Counted from the first letter of the stretch, positions 37,114-47,056 are shown. The stretch is 64,000 nt of DNA from CAVZZV01 sp963779845 (GCA_963779845.1 CAVZZV010000005.1:558001-622000), one strand, 5' to 3'. Translations and numbers: made by a program. The notes: generated by a model from the sequence alone, not told the origin.

Positions 37114-38097
37114 ATGGAAATTCAACTGATCATTATTATTGTAGCATCCATAATCGGATTATGGATTATTTTTTATTTTATTCCCATTGGATTGTGGTTT
37201 CAGGCATTGGTTTCCGGCGTTAGGATCTCCTTGTTGCAACTTGTCTTTATGCGTTGGCGGAAAGTCCCCCCCGGAGTAATCGTTCGTGCCATGATAGAGG
37301 GAACTAAGGCAGGAATTGAGCTCCAGCGGAACGATCTGGAAGCGCATTACCTGGCAGGCGGACATGTTGAACGGGTAGTCCACTCGCTGGTTTCCGCGAG
37401 CAAGGCCAACATCGACCTTCATTTTAAGATGGCAACTGCCATTGATCTCGCCGGACGTGATGTTTTTGAAGCGGTACAGATGTCCGTAAATCCGAAGGTC
37501 ATCAACACTCCTCCCGTAACGGCGGTAGCAAAAGATGGTATTCAGCTGATCGCTAAGGCAAGGGTTACCGTCAGAGCCAACATCAAACAACTGGTGGGTG
37601 GAGCAGGGGAAGACACTGTATTGGCCAGGGTTGGCGAAGGTATCGTATCCTCGATCGGATCAGCCGATTCCCATAAGGCGGTATTGGAAAATCCTGATAA
37701 TATTTCCAAGGTGGTATTGGATAAAGGTCTTGATGCCGGGACGGCTTTTGAAATCCTATCCATCGATATCGCAGATATTGATATTGGTAAAAATATCGGA
37801 GCCGTATTGCAAATGGACCAGGCAAATGCCGATAAAAACATCGCCCAGGCTAAGGCGGAAGAGAGACGTGCCATGGCTGTTGCCCTAGAGCAGGAAATGA
37901 AAGCCAAGGCTCAGGAAGCCAGGGCCAAAGTAATCGAGGCAGAAGTGGAGGTACCGTTAGCCATGGCCGAAGCATTCCGGGCTGGCAACATGGGCATTAT
38001 GGATTATTACAAATTCCAGAATATCCAGGCCGATACCCAGATGAGGGACAGTTTCTCAAAACCCGATTCTAAAGGAGGAAGCGACAGGAATAAATAG
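37114..38097 (+). CDS. floA: Flotillin-like protein FloA
   Basis: A 327-residue protein with one N-terminal membrane helix/hairpin (residues 4-42), then a band-7/SPFH-like domain (FKMATAIDLAGRDVFEAVQM, TPPVTAVAKDGIQLIAKARV) and a coiled region rich in Ala/Glu (AQAKAEERRAMAVALEQEMK). This is the UPF0365/FloA family, which forms membrane microdomains. Immediate coupling to nfeD supports the call. Confidence 0.92.
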   Translation: MEIQLIIIIVASIIGLWIIFYFIPIGLWFQALVSGVRISLLQLVFMRWRKVPPGVIVRAMIEGTKAGIELQRNDLEAHYLAGGHVERVVHSLVSASKANIDLHFKMATAIDLAGRDVFEAVQMSVNPKVINTPPVTAVAKDGIQLIAKARVTVRANIKQLVGGAGEDTVLARVGEGIVSSIGSADSHKAVLENPDNISKVVLDKGLDAGTAFEILSIDIADIDIGKNIGAVLQMDQANADKNIAQAKAEERRAMAVALEQEMKAKAQEARAKVIEAEVEVPLAMAEAFRAGNMGIMDYYKFQNIQADTQMRDSFSKPDSKGGSDRNK

Positions 38098-38160
38098 AAG
38101 AAATACCTTCCATCCATCGAAGGCAGCGGCTCAATGGCAAAAATTAATCATTCAGGTTTG

Positions 38161-38192
38161 TTTTGCAAATTCTAATAGTTTTTCTATTTTTG
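38161..38192 (+). promoter_or_regulatory. Promoter of the tRNA-Ser gene
   Basis: TTTTG at 38161-38165 and TATTTTTG at 38185-38192 are spaced 19 bases apart, a good Bacteroidota promoter, and the mature tRNA begins 61 bases later. Confidence 0.65.
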
Positions 38193-38253
38193 CTCAGCCA
38201 AAAATTCCGCGTCCTTACTATTTGAACGCCAATCAGAATTTTGTTGCAAGCCC

Positions 38254-38347
<94 letters not shown>

Positions 38348-38407
38348 ATTTTAATTTAATAACCTTATCAATTAGGACGCACAAAACCTTCGGCTTGATT
38401 CCGTCCG

Positions 38408-39793
38408 TCACAAGCCATACTCAGAAGGGATAAATTTATTCTGGTCTATCAAAGGCATCATCATTTCAATAAAATCGCTTTCTTCAACCGGAATGCTGCT
38501 TAATTCTTCCCGAAAAATAGGAATATAGGAGGTTTCCATTTCCGAGAGATGCATATTTCCGGCTTGTAATGCTTCCTCAATAATATCAAGGGCTACCGAT
38601 GCACCGTTTATGGCATTTGCCACATATGAGTTGCCCTTTATCAATGCTTTTGAAATCCTTATAATATTTTCCGGGGAGAGAATCAGAGCCTGGGGATCGG
38701 TATAGATATCCGAAGCGACCATCAGTTGCTGGAATGTCCTGCAGGGTATGGGACCCGTTCGTAAGGCTGCATTCATTAGCCTGGTGTCGTATTCCAATTG
38801 CTCAAGGTAAGCAGTTGGTGCCATCCCTGAAAGCAATTTGATGTTTTGAACCGATTCATTACTCCATAAATCTGCACAGGCCGAGGCAATATTTCCCAAC
38901 GGACTAAAGTGGGCGCATGCCGATGTTTTCCCTTCCATTGAAATAGGAATACCCGTGATCGCTTTTATAAAAGGGCCCTCATAGGCACAATCTTTATCAG
39001 GGCCAATGGCCCCCTCCTCCATGGCTACAATGGACCGAACCACCGAGATTACCCGTACCAGTGCGGCAAATATTCTGGGAATATATTTTTTCTCAGCCAG
39101 AACCATGGCTGTATTGGCAAATCCACAGGCAGAATCACCTGCCGCAATTTTATCCAGACGGGAGGATATAGATACGATCTTTCCCCAAAGGAAATGCATA
39201 TCCCTCACCCCAAGGACACTTAATGCAAAAATAATCCCTTTAAGGTCACACATCATTAAAGCTTCGTCGGATACCTCTTTCCCTCCGGTGCTCTCAATGG
39301 ATAGAAGATCAGCACCAGCCAAAGCTCCCTGTTCGAAAAGTTCCATCATGGGTTCCAGAAGACGGGAACTTCGTTGCTTCGCCGGGCGTTCAAATTCACG
39401 TAAATCATTCGGTGTTAAACGGATTTCAGATGCCAGGCCATATTTGACATAATAGTCTTCACAGATTTCATTCATTATTTTGATGATCTCAATTCCAATT
39501 GCCGGATTTTTAGTCATTTCCAAAAGAGTCTCAAATTCGAGGACCACCCCTTTGGAGTTTAACTCAACAGCTCGCTTTAGGGCATCTGTAGCTATTTCGC
39601 GATAATGGGCATATACCTGGGTCAATGTATTGTCATTGATGCTCATGGTGGGAAGTGTGAAGTTTAGCTCCGCATATACCTGTCCTCCTCCAATATCAAG
39701 CCCACGTCTCGTTTTTACAGGATGAGGCGCTTTACCAAACATTAATTCTTCCGGTTTAGTGATAATCAAACTTTTGTATTTCATCTGTTTCAA
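38408..39793 (-). CDS. MtaB-like methanol:corrinoid methyltransferase
   Basis: A 461-residue protein of the MtaB family, which moves the methyl group of methanol onto a corrinoid protein. Family blocks include GGGQVYAELNFTLPTM, ADLLSIESTGGKE, GDSACGFANTAMVLA, KDCAYEGPFIKAITGIPISM and GKTSACAHFSPLGNI. Candidate zinc ligands are Glu167, Cys223 and Cys269, with the same Glu-to-Cys spacing as Glu164/Cys220 of Methanosarcina MtaB and a nearly equal step to the second Cys. It lies downstream of a corrinoid protein gene. No MtaA-type second methyltransferase is in the window. M4 at 39784 is an alternative start. The substrate is inferred from family only. Confidence 0.85.
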   Translation of the reverse strand: MKQMKYKSLIITKPEELMFGKAPHPVKTRRGLDIGGGQVYAELNFTLPTMSINDNTLTQVYAHYREIATDALKRAVELNSKGVVLEFETLLEMTKNPAIGIEIIKIMNEICEDYYVKYGLASEIRLTPNDLREFERPAKQRSSRLLEPMMELFEQGALAGADLLSIESTGGKEVSDEALMMCDLKGIIFALSVLGVRDMHFLWGKIVSISSRLDKIAAGDSACGFANTAMVLAEKKYIPRIFAALVRVISVVRSIVAMEEGAIGPDKDCAYEGPFIKAITGIPISMEGKTSACAHFSPLGNIASACADLWSNESVQNIKLLSGMAPTAYLEQLEYDTRLMNAALRTGPIPCRTFQQLMVASDIYTDPQALILSPENIIRISKALIKGNSYVANAINGASVALDIIEEALQAGNMHLSEMETSYIPIFREELSSIPVEESDFIEMMMPLIDQNKFIPSEYGL

Positions 39794-39965
39794 TTTTATT
39801 TTTAAGGTGATAAGGAACTTCCAATGGTTCGTTTTCGCAGGGGACCCAATCTATAACTACGGATATTTCAATCCTGGTATTAAAATGAGGAATAGCTAAA
39901 CCTCAACTTCACCCTTTTTTCAGAGCGGAAAAATAAGTGTAAAAGTTCTTACCTGAATATTATAA

Positions 39966-40640
39966 TTACTGAACCAGCGTGCTTAAATATTCAACGGCCT
40001 GCTGAGGGGAAGGAGCATAAAAATCAGCCCCTATTTTTTTGCAGAAATCCCAACTAATAGGGGCACCTCCAATCAGAACAGTAGTACCCGGAATTTCCGC
40101 CTTGACCTGGGCCACTATCTCATCCATATAAACCATGGTGGTTGTTAAAAGGGCTGAAAGCCCAACGATTCCCCCAGGATTGTTTCTTAATGCTTCAATA
40201 AATTTTTCGTGCCCAACGTCCACCCCTAAATCAACCACTGTCCATCCTGCTCCTTCAACCATCATGGCTACCAAATTTTTCCCAATATCGTGCAGGTCGC
40301 CCTTTACTGTCCCGATTACAAAGGTGCCTTTTGATTTAATATCGCCCGATGCAAAATAGGGTTTCAACTGAACCATTGAAGCACCCATGGCCTTAGCCGA
40401 CATGAGCATTTGGGGAACGAAAATTTTATTTTCAGAAAATTTTCTCCCAACACGCTCCATTGCGGGAACTAATGCTTCATCGAGGATTTGCTGTGGTTTA
40501 ATATTCTCCTCAAGCAATTTTTGGGTTAGTTCATGAGCTCCCTCCTGTCCCTTAAGCTGAGGTGGATAGGGCGATTTAGAATCTACTTTGCCAAATTCCA
40601 CTGCCTCCAATAATTTGCTAAATATTTCCTCTTTGTTCAT
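39966..40640 (-). CDS. MtaC-like corrinoid (methyl-carrier) protein
   Basis: A 224-residue corrinoid protein from ATG 40640. The N-terminal ~90 residues are the helical cap (EEIFSKLLEAVEFGKVD, ALVPAMERVGRKFSENKIFV). The C-terminal Rossmann-like domain binds B12: D115-L-H117-D-I-G120 holds the lower axial cobalt ligand His117, followed by GLSALLTTTM and LIGGAPIS, the other two B12-binding blocks. It should accept a methyl group from the MtaB-like enzyme encoded 172 bases downstream on the same strand. The methyl acceptor is not identified. Confidence 0.88.
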   Translation of the reverse strand: MNKEEIFSKLLEAVEFGKVDSKSPYPPQLKGQEGAHELTQKLLEENIKPQQILDEALVPAMERVGRKFSENKIFVPQMLMSAKAMGASMVQLKPYFASGDIKSKGTFVIGTVKGDLHDIGKNLVAMMVEGAGWTVVDLGVDVGHEKFIEALRNNPGGIVGLSALLTTTMVYMDEIVAQVKAEIPGTTVLIGGAPISWDFCKKIGADFYAPSPQQAVEYLSTLVQ

Positions 40641-40668
40641 GGTTTTGTGTTTTTGAGATTTTATCAAT

Positions 40669-40720
40669 CAAAATTAAGCCCGAAATTTTACTTTATCTAC
40701 ACGGATTTTCACTACTTTTG
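40669..40720. promoter_or_regulatory. Divergent promoter region of mtaC-like and araC-like genes
   Basis: The minus strand carries TAATTTTG at 40676-40669 (29 bases before the mtaC-like ATG), and the plus strand carries TACTTTTG at 40713-40720 (46 bases before the araC-like ATG). Both fit TAnnTTTG. The arrangement suggests that the AraC protein controls both genes from this 126-base gap. -33 elements are not clear, as expected for activator-dependent promoters. Confidence 0.45.
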
Positions 40721-40766
40721 ATGCGATATTAACTATTTAATCATTTTTTGTAAATAAATTATCATT

Positions 40767-41642
40767 ATGTCGGCCAGACTGGAAAAAATCAATCCGGAAA
40801 AAGATGCCTCTTTCTTCATTGGTATTTTTCAGGATAATTTTGATAGAAGCACATGGCATTACCACAACAATTATGAGATCAGCTTTATCACTGAAGGATC
40901 AGGAAACAGAATAGTTGCTGATTCGATCCAGGAATTTCATCCAGGCGACCTGGTAATCATAGGGCCCAATCTGCCCCATGTATGGATACCTGAGAAAGAA
41001 ACCCAAAGCCCTTCAAACCGGACACTTGAAATGGTTTTCCTCCAATTTACTTCAGAGGTTTTGCCCATGGAAATAATGTTACTGCCGGAATTCGCCTTTA
41101 TCAAAAAAGCATTGGAACTCTCAAGGTATGGGATTCAGATAAATAGCACAACACTCAATGAAGTGAGTGAAATAATGCTTCAACTTCCCTATTTGGGGAA
41201 TTTTGAGCGAATGCTCAATTTTTACAAACTCATGGATACGATTGGCAGGAGTAACTCGAATCTGCGGCTGGCCAGCGACGAATATTTGAAAATTCGCATT
41301 GCCCCTACCAATAAACGCATTGCCATAATTCATAACTATCTGATGAGTAATTACAAAGAAGAGGTGAATTTGAAACGGCTGGCTGAATTGGTAAGTCTTG
41401 CGGAAGGTTCTTTGTGCCGTTTCTTCAAAAAATTTATGGGGATGACCGTTTTTGAGTACCTCAATCAGATAAAAATAGAGTTTGCCTGCAAATTATTAAT
41501 GGATCCCGGCCTGAGTATTATGGAAATTTGTTTTGACAGTGGATTTAACAATATTAGCCATTTTAATTACCAATTCAAAAAGATAATGAAAAAAACACCG
41601 CGGGAATATCGGAAAAATTTTAATCTTCCCACGCAATCTTAA
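40767..41642 (+). CDS. AraC-family transcriptional regulator
   Basis: A 291-residue regulator with an N-terminal cupin (WHYHNNYEISFITEGSGNRI, FHPGDLVIIGPNLPHVWIP) and a C-terminal double helix-turn-helix (NLKRLAELVSLAEGSLCRFF, then IMEICFDSGFNNISHFNYQF and the closing KTPREYRKNF). The cupin should bind a small ligand. It is divergent from the mtaC/mtaB-like genes across a short gap, so it is a candidate activator of them; the ligand might be the methylated substrate. Confidence 0.9.
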   Translation: MSARLEKINPEKDASFFIGIFQDNFDRSTWHYHNNYEISFITEGSGNRIVADSIQEFHPGDLVIIGPNLPHVWIPEKETQSPSNRTLEMVFLQFTSEVLPMEIMLLPEFAFIKKALELSRYGIQINSTTLNEVSEIMLQLPYLGNFERMLNFYKLMDTIGRSNSNLRLASDEYLKIRIAPTNKRIAIIHNYLMSNYKEEVNLKRLAELVSLAEGSLCRFFKKFMGMTVFEYLNQIKIEFACKLLMDPGLSIMEICFDSGFNNISHFNYQFKKIMKKTPREYRKNFNLPTQS

Positions 41643-41716
41643 CTTGTTGAAAGAATTGAGCGGTTACAAAAACCTTTTTCATTCGGAAAGCAGTTCCCCT
41701 TTAGATGTTCAAGGAA

Positions 41717-41938
41717 TCATAATTCCTTCAAACTAGCTATCAAGATTTGATTTACTCCAAACTTGGTAGCATTGTGCCACCAGGTGGGGAAAGAAACTCT
41801 AATGGATTTTACTATATTCTGACGGTTCATGTATTTAGCTATGGTGTTTAGTCCTGAATATTTGGTGATGTTACTGCCTGTAAAAGATGCCTTGAAAACT
41901 TTTGATTGGGCATTCAACTTTTTCTTCGTATTTTTCAT
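41717..41938 (-). pseudogene. Remnant of an IS1380-like transposase (N-terminal fragment)
   Basis: A 73-residue frame: a basic N-terminus followed by ASFTGSNITKYSGLNTIAKY and FPTWWHNATKFGVNQILIAS. The pattern FTGxNLTxYSGL...NATKF..xQIL recalls the N-terminus of DDE transposases of the IS1380 group. It then ends in KEL and a stop; the ~350 residues of the catalytic domain are absent. A small hairpin (AAGGAAT/ATTCCTT, 41711-41728) marks its end. No terminal inverted repeats were found. Family assignment is from memory and moderate. Confidence 0.5.
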
Positions 41939-42060
41939 CTCGAAAGTGATGGTTTTTTGTTTTTATCTTTGTTTGTAACGACTTGAAGATAATACAATAA
42001 ACATCACTTTTTTAACTTTTCATTTTAACATTTAATTATCGATAAAACATATCATGCCTT

Positions 42061-43296
42061 ATGGACAAAAAAAATAGATTACCCGTTTTAAAAGAAGTTT
42101 GCTTACTGAGTGTTGTCTTTTTCCTCATTATAATAAATTCAGGTTGCAAAAATGGTTTAAGAGACAAACCAATAGATCTGTTAATAAAAGAAGCCCTGGA
42201 TTTTTCAACGCAACAAAGCCTTATTTTGGCCGAAAACCTGGCTGGCCAGGATTCTGTATTGCCTCGTTCTTACATTGATGGAAAGTTAGTTACTACTCCG
42301 GCGTCTTCCTGGACAAGTGGCTTTTTCCCTGGAACGCTCTGGTATTTATATGGATATAACCTGAATGAAAAGATATTACAATATGCCAGCTTGTATACCG
42401 CCCGGATAGAAAACGAAAAATATTCGACCAAGAACCATGATCTCGGGTTTATGCTCTTTTGCAGTTTCGGTAATGGTCTGCGGTTGACCGGAGATTCCAC
42501 ATACCGGGCTGTCCTCCTGACAGGAGCGAGTTCATTGGCAAAACGCTACAACCCAAAACTGGGTGTAATTCGATCATGGCATTTCAATAAAAAGGAATGG
42601 CAGTATCCAGTGATCATTGACAATATGATGAATCTTGAGCTATTAATTTGGGATTCAGAGGTTTCTGGGAATGAACCCATGAAAGAGATGGCAATTTCCC
42701 ATGCGGACAAAACCATGGCGAACCATTACCGACCAGATAACAGCAGTTACCATGTGGTATCTTATGATACCATTAGCGGGTTGCCCCACAAAAAGCAAAC
42801 CCATCAGGGTTTTTCCGATGAATCGTCCTGGAGCAGGGGACAGGCATGGGGGTTATATGGTTTTACCATGATGTATCGCGAAACTGGTTTTAACAGATAC
42901 CTCGATCAAGCCAAAAAAATTGCCGGTTTTCTATCAATCATCCGCCTGAAGAATTTATCCCATATAGGGATTTAATGCGCAAATATTCCTGTTGCCCGAA
43001 GAGATGCATCAGAAGCTGAAAAAATGGCTTCAGGTTCGATTGAATTGAGCACTTACGTGAGGTGAAGAACTTTCAGACACATTACTTGAAGTGGCTGAGC
43101 ATCAGATTCGTTACATTGTTCTCCTCACTATACAGCCACGTTGGGCGAAAATGGAGGCTTCATTCTTAAACATAGTGTAGGTCATAAACCTAATAACTCA
43201 GAAATTGATGTGCCCTTATCTTATGCCGACTACTATTATGTGGAAGCATTGATAAGGTTTAATAAAATTGAAAGCGAAGAAAACAGTAATTATTAA
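42061..43296 (+). pseudogene. Glycoside hydrolase family 88-like lipoprotein, frameshifted
   Basis: The intact part (42061-42975) encodes a lipoprotein signal (IIINSGCKNG) and most of a GH88 unsaturated uronyl hydrolase. Catalytic Asp127 (NHDLGFM) and Asp187 (IDNMMNLELL) are 60 residues apart, close to the spacing in Bacillus UGL. Further on, SSWSRGQAWGLYGF is conserved. From about 42945 the frame breaks, but the C-terminus is still readable in shifted frames: RRDASEAEKMASGSIELSTY, then ELSDTLLEVAEHQIR, then GFILKHSVGHKPNNSEIDVP and a stop at 43296. At least three indels lie in 350 bases. The enzyme would act on oligouronides from polysaccharide lyases. Confidence 0.82.
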
Positions 43297-43362
43297 TAAG
43301 GAGATTTTAATATGCTTAGTTTTTTGAAACCCTATAATCGTAAGATTACAGAAATTTTTGAC

Positions 43363-46338
43363 TTAGTCCCTCTTAATATTAAAATCAAATAGTTGAGAAT
43401 CCTTATTGAACTTGATTTCCCTCCTCATCTCCTCGAACCGGAAATCAAGATTGATGGATTTATTCTTCATGAATTGCACTTGATAGGATCCCTGCCTTAA
43501 TATAAATCTTTCTCCGAATACATTATAAATACTTACTTTATATGCATTGGCCTTTGGAAGGTTTAGAACATACACCCCATTATTGTCGGTAAGCGCCGAA
43601 TAGCTTGAACCATTTTCGGATTCGGCGGTGATGCGTATCCCCTCCAGATTTATCCTGCCTTCAGTACTGTTCGGATCGCGATCGACAATGATCCGCCCCT
43701 TCACTTTATAGCTTTCCACCATGGGCAAATAATGAATTTTATCTTCATCGACCTCCAATATCTGGTTTCGCCCTTCAAGAAAATAAAGGTCTTCGATATT
43801 GCTCAGAGGAGTGATTTCCAAATTATACTTCCCTTCCGGCATATTTCTGTAAAAAATCTCCCCATTAGGGTCTGTAATTAATTTGGTTTCTGCAAAAATC
43901 GCTTTACTATCTCCATTCAGTTTGGGATCCCTTTTAATGTTGATCAGGACATTGGAAATGGGTTTTTCATCGTCATCTTTCACGCTGTTTCCATCCTGAT
44001 CATTAAATCCCACAATTGCCATATCATAGTACTTTATGCGCGGTTGCTGAACATCAAAAGCAATCCGGAAACCGGCCATCAGATTGAGATCCCGCGTGGT
44101 AATCCTTCCTACATCCGCGTCTATTCTGGAGTTTTTAAATACATTCAGATTTCCATAAACCGTCCAACCATTATTAAGGAAGAAGCTTCCCTGAAGGCTG
44201 GTAATGGTATTCTCTCTTTGTGAAGGCATAAAGTAGGAATAGTTCAAATAGGCGTCGATTTTTATCTTGTCTTCGAAAAAATATCGCTCATAGCTCGGGC
44301 GGATATTCAGAGACTGGCTGTTAACCGGTTTATCGTCCACAACCACATTTCGGTAGACCTCCGTGGCATCCCCACTGGTATAATAGGCATTAAACCGAAA
44401 GGCATTGTCATAATAGCTAAGGCCAGCAGTATATTGCCATCTTCCAGCAACAGTATAGGGTTCGCGGTCTGCCTCATTGGTCTGATATTGAAAATACATC
44501 GTATTTACCGCGAGGGTGGGCGTGATACTGCGCAGGTTTCCAAGTCTGAAGGTGACCGAGGAGAGCAGGCCTGGCTGATAATTTTTATAGGTTGTCTCCA
44601 AACCTGAGGAGGAATTAATGTAATACCGGAGGGTACTATTGTACTGAGGTCCGATTTGATAAATAATATTCCCCTGGTAATAATTAAGAATCAAACGACC
44701 GGTCTCATTGACATTCCGGTTTGAAGGGGCATAAAAACTATAGGGGAACCGGTTGGTTAGATAGGAATTCCGGTAATAATTTGCCATCAGACGGGTTCGG
44801 CCGTTCAGTTCGTAAAAAAAGTCTGAATTTATTCGGTTAATCCCCGAATTCTTCAGATAAGTAAAATTGGTATTCATATTATCAATCCGGAATTTTAGCT
44901 TCCTGTCTGTATACGCATAATTTAACCGGTAGGCAAATCCAATCGTGGCCGTATCATTTTGGAGGTATTTTCCGGATTTAAATGAACTGAGGGTGGTGGC
45001 GGTTTGTAACCGCAGGGTATGCCGGTTGAAAAAGCGATAGGCACCCCCCAGGTGGGCAGTATAATATTTATTGTTCCCTCCGGCAGTTGACTCGAGGGTA
45101 ATACCCGAATTCAATCCGACCGTACCTATCCGCGTATCGTAGCCCGCAAAAGCACCAATGGTCTTTCCATAAGGATTATAAATAATATTCATACTGGCCT
45201 TATCACGATCATTGATCCGATGTTCCGCCTTGACTCCGCTGCCTGTCATGGTGTGAAGATTACCAGAACCCAGCCGGTCGCCAATCCATACGGATGTCTT
45301 AGGATCGTAATACCTTAGCATATAGCGCATCTGTTGATAAAAGTCGAAATTCTGATAATAATCTCCCTGGAAAAACAGATTGTACATTCCTACTGAATAT
45401 TGAATATGTTGGTTCTCCGGGAATAGAATTTTCCCATGGACCTTAAAAGAGGCCTTGGGTCTTTGCTGGGAGAGAAGATTAAAAAAGGTCACATCCAGAT
45501 TAAGAGGAGAATTTCGCAGGGGGAGATCGTTGTCGATCACACTTTCAAGGGGAGTCACCCTCATGCCGGTATAGCTCTTATTTTCCGGGGTAGTTGCTTC
45601 TATATAAAGACTGGTAGCTCTCCAGTTACGAATCAAGGCCCTGTTTTCAGCATAGGAAAGGTCTGTTCTTTTAAAAACCTCAAAGTGAAGAATCGTATCG
45701 GTATAGGCAGGAATTTCCAGGAACATGATGCTGTCCCCTTCAATAAAAGTCTTAAATTTCAAAAGGTCACCTATCTGAAAGTTGAGTTTGATCAACTCAT
45801 TGGCGTTTCCTTTATTTTCCACCTTCAGCCTGAAATCGCCGACCGGACGGTAATCGCTGAGGTAAACATTCGTGTTCAGTGCTTTCATATCCCATCTCGA
45901 ATGCCGCTCTATGGTAATATAGCTTGTAGCACTGTAATCCCGGTCGGCAGTTCTTAATTCAGCATATACAATAAATGAAATGCCGCCAAGGGTATTGGGA
46001 GGTATGCCAATCCTGATGGGCAAATAAATCTTTTGTCCCGGGCCAAGGGAAACCCTGGAAGAGGAGGCCCCGATAATGGACCAGGTTTCAGGTTTATTGA
46101 TAAAGAGATTCCCTTTGAGACTATCTGCAGTATTATTTTCAATAGTAATGACGTTGAAAAAACTGGTTGCTTCCGGAAGTAGCACATCTGTTTTTGAAAA
46201 ACTTAAGGTTACTGCATTTTGCGGATCCGGATCCTGGGCTGGAAGGGAGAAAAAAAAGTGCAATAAAAAAAGGAAAAAAGGGATTCTGGTTCTTAGTCCT
46301 TTATACGATTTATTTTGTATGTAGAGCAACAATTTCAC
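43363..46338 (-). CDS. Usher-like outer-membrane protein
   Basis: A 991-residue protein with a signal peptide ending near SLPAQ. Residues 40-135 form an Ig/NEW3-like domain (SRVSLGPGQKIYLPIRIGIP), and 150-290 a second beta domain. Residues 300-770 look like a large outer-membrane barrel of short aromatic strands; the segment SVWIGDRLGSGNLHTMTGSG recalls the GD...S..L motif near the barrel start of pilus ushers. After about 790 come Ca-like and regulatory-carboxypeptidase-like beta domains (NDQDGNSVKDDDEKPISNVL, TEGRINLEGIRITAESE, ALTDNNGVYVLNLP). Barrel plus C-terminal beta domains is the usher plan. No family name is certain. It is the third gene of an operon with two small secreted proteins. 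Confidence 0.55.
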   Translation of the reverse strand: MKLLLYIQNKSYKGLRTRIPFFLFLLHFFFSLPAQDPDPQNAVTLSFSKTDVLLPEATSFFNVITIENNTADSLKGNLFINKPETWSIIGASSSRVSLGPGQKIYLPIRIGIPPNTLGGISFIVYAELRTADRDYSATSYITIERHSRWDMKALNTNVYLSDYRPVGDFRLKVENKGNANELIKLNFQIGDLLKFKTFIEGDSIMFLEIPAYTDTILHFEVFKRTDLSYAENRALIRNWRATSLYIEATTPENKSYTGMRVTPLESVIDNDLPLRNSPLNLDVTFFNLLSQQRPKASFKVHGKILFPENQHIQYSVGMYNLFFQGDYYQNFDFYQQMRYMLRYYDPKTSVWIGDRLGSGNLHTMTGSGVKAEHRINDRDKASMNIIYNPYGKTIGAFAGYDTRIGTVGLNSGITLESTAGGNNKYYTAHLGGAYRFFNRHTLRLQTATTLSSFKSGKYLQNDTATIGFAYRLNYAYTDRKLKFRIDNMNTNFTYLKNSGINRINSDFFYELNGRTRLMANYYRNSYLTNRFPYSFYAPSNRNVNETGRLILNYYQGNIIYQIGPQYNSTLRYYINSSSGLETTYKNYQPGLLSSVTFRLGNLRSITPTLAVNTMYFQYQTNEADREPYTVAGRWQYTAGLSYYDNAFRFNAYYTSGDATEVYRNVVVDDKPVNSQSLNIRPSYERYFFEDKIKIDAYLNYSYFMPSQRENTITSLQGSFFLNNGWTVYGNLNVFKNSRIDADVGRITTRDLNLMAGFRIAFDVQQPRIKYYDMAIVGFNDQDGNSVKDDDEKPISNVLINIKRDPKLNGDSKAIFAETKLITDPNGEIFYRNMPEGKYNLEITPLSNIEDLYFLEGRNQILEVDEDKIHYLPMVESYKVKGRIIVDRDPNSTEGRINLEGIRITAESENGSSYSALTDNNGVYVLNLPKANAYKVSIYNVFGERFILRQGSYQVQFMKNKSINLDFRFEEMRREIKFNKDSQLFDFNIKRD

Positions 46339-46400
46339 TTAAGGATATAAGGCAGGGACTTCAAGAAAATCATTTATTTGTTTTAATAAAGTTTGAATAA

Positions 46401-46961
46401 TTAAAAACCCGGTCCTGTAGGAATAATCTCTATTTCTATTTCAACCTGATAATAATCCGGATCTTCCCCCAGTAATGTTCCATTTCCCCCTTCTGCAATG
46501 GGCTTTCCGCACTCATAGGAAAGGCTAATCTGGTGGGAATCCCAGGTGAGGTTGCCAAAAGCCGTATTGGTATAGGTGAAGACATTTGTCCATACTGCAC
46601 TCAGATCCTGGTACCCGGTAGTTGTCCCATCAGCCAGGCCTAAGTAATTATCGGCTCTTACCCTGATTTTATCGAGACTCAAATTAGAGCCCTCCCCCCT
46701 AAGGTAAGTCGCTCCATTAAAAGTTCTTATATTCAGATCAAAACCTTCAAGGATATGCCCCATGGAAGAAGAATCTGCCAGGCTGATCCCAAGGATCGTT
46801 CCATCGGTAATTTCAATCCCGGACCGGTATTTTTCAATGGAATTAAAGTTAAACGGAATATTACCCCCATAGAGCAGTGAAACCCTCGCATAATTCCATT
46901 CCTGACTATAAGTCAGAGTACAAAACAACAGACCCACAAGGACCACAAGATTATTCTTCAT
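46401..46961 (-). CDS. Small secreted subunit-like protein B of the usher-like locus
   Basis: A 186-residue protein from ATG 46961 with a signal peptide (VVLVGLLFCTLTYSQ). It shares a pattern with its neighbour at 47057-47758: GGNIPFNFNSIEKYRSGI here, against GGNIEFVFNSIDDYRNGL there. A further shared block is a late strand with one Cys (SLSYECG versus SLLWRCG) and a terminal strand PDYYQVEIEIEI, which resembles the final strand of donor-strand-exchanged pilins. It lies 62 bases upstream of the usher-like gene. I know no family; a structural subunit is inferred. Confidence 0.55.
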   Translation of the reverse strand: MKNNLVVLVGLLFCTLTYSQEWNYARVSLLYGGNIPFNFNSIEKYRSGIEITDGTILGISLADSSSMGHILEGFDLNIRTFNGATYLRGEGSNLSLDKIRVRADNYLGLADGTTTGYQDLSAVWTNVFTYTNTAFGNLTWDSHQISLSYECGKPIAEGGNGTLLGEDPDYYQVEIEIEIIPTGPGF

Positions 46962-47056
46962 CCGAAGGTAAACACTCATAATCCCCAAAAATAGAAATAG
47001 TCAACGAATTGTTGACTATTTCCCGGATAATATTTTGATTTGTTAATCTGAATGAC

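Noticed and set aside
38408..41642. A complete methanol utilisation operon
   Set aside because: Only the first methyltransferase and the corrinoid protein are present; no MtaA-like protein or corrinoid reactivase is in the window.
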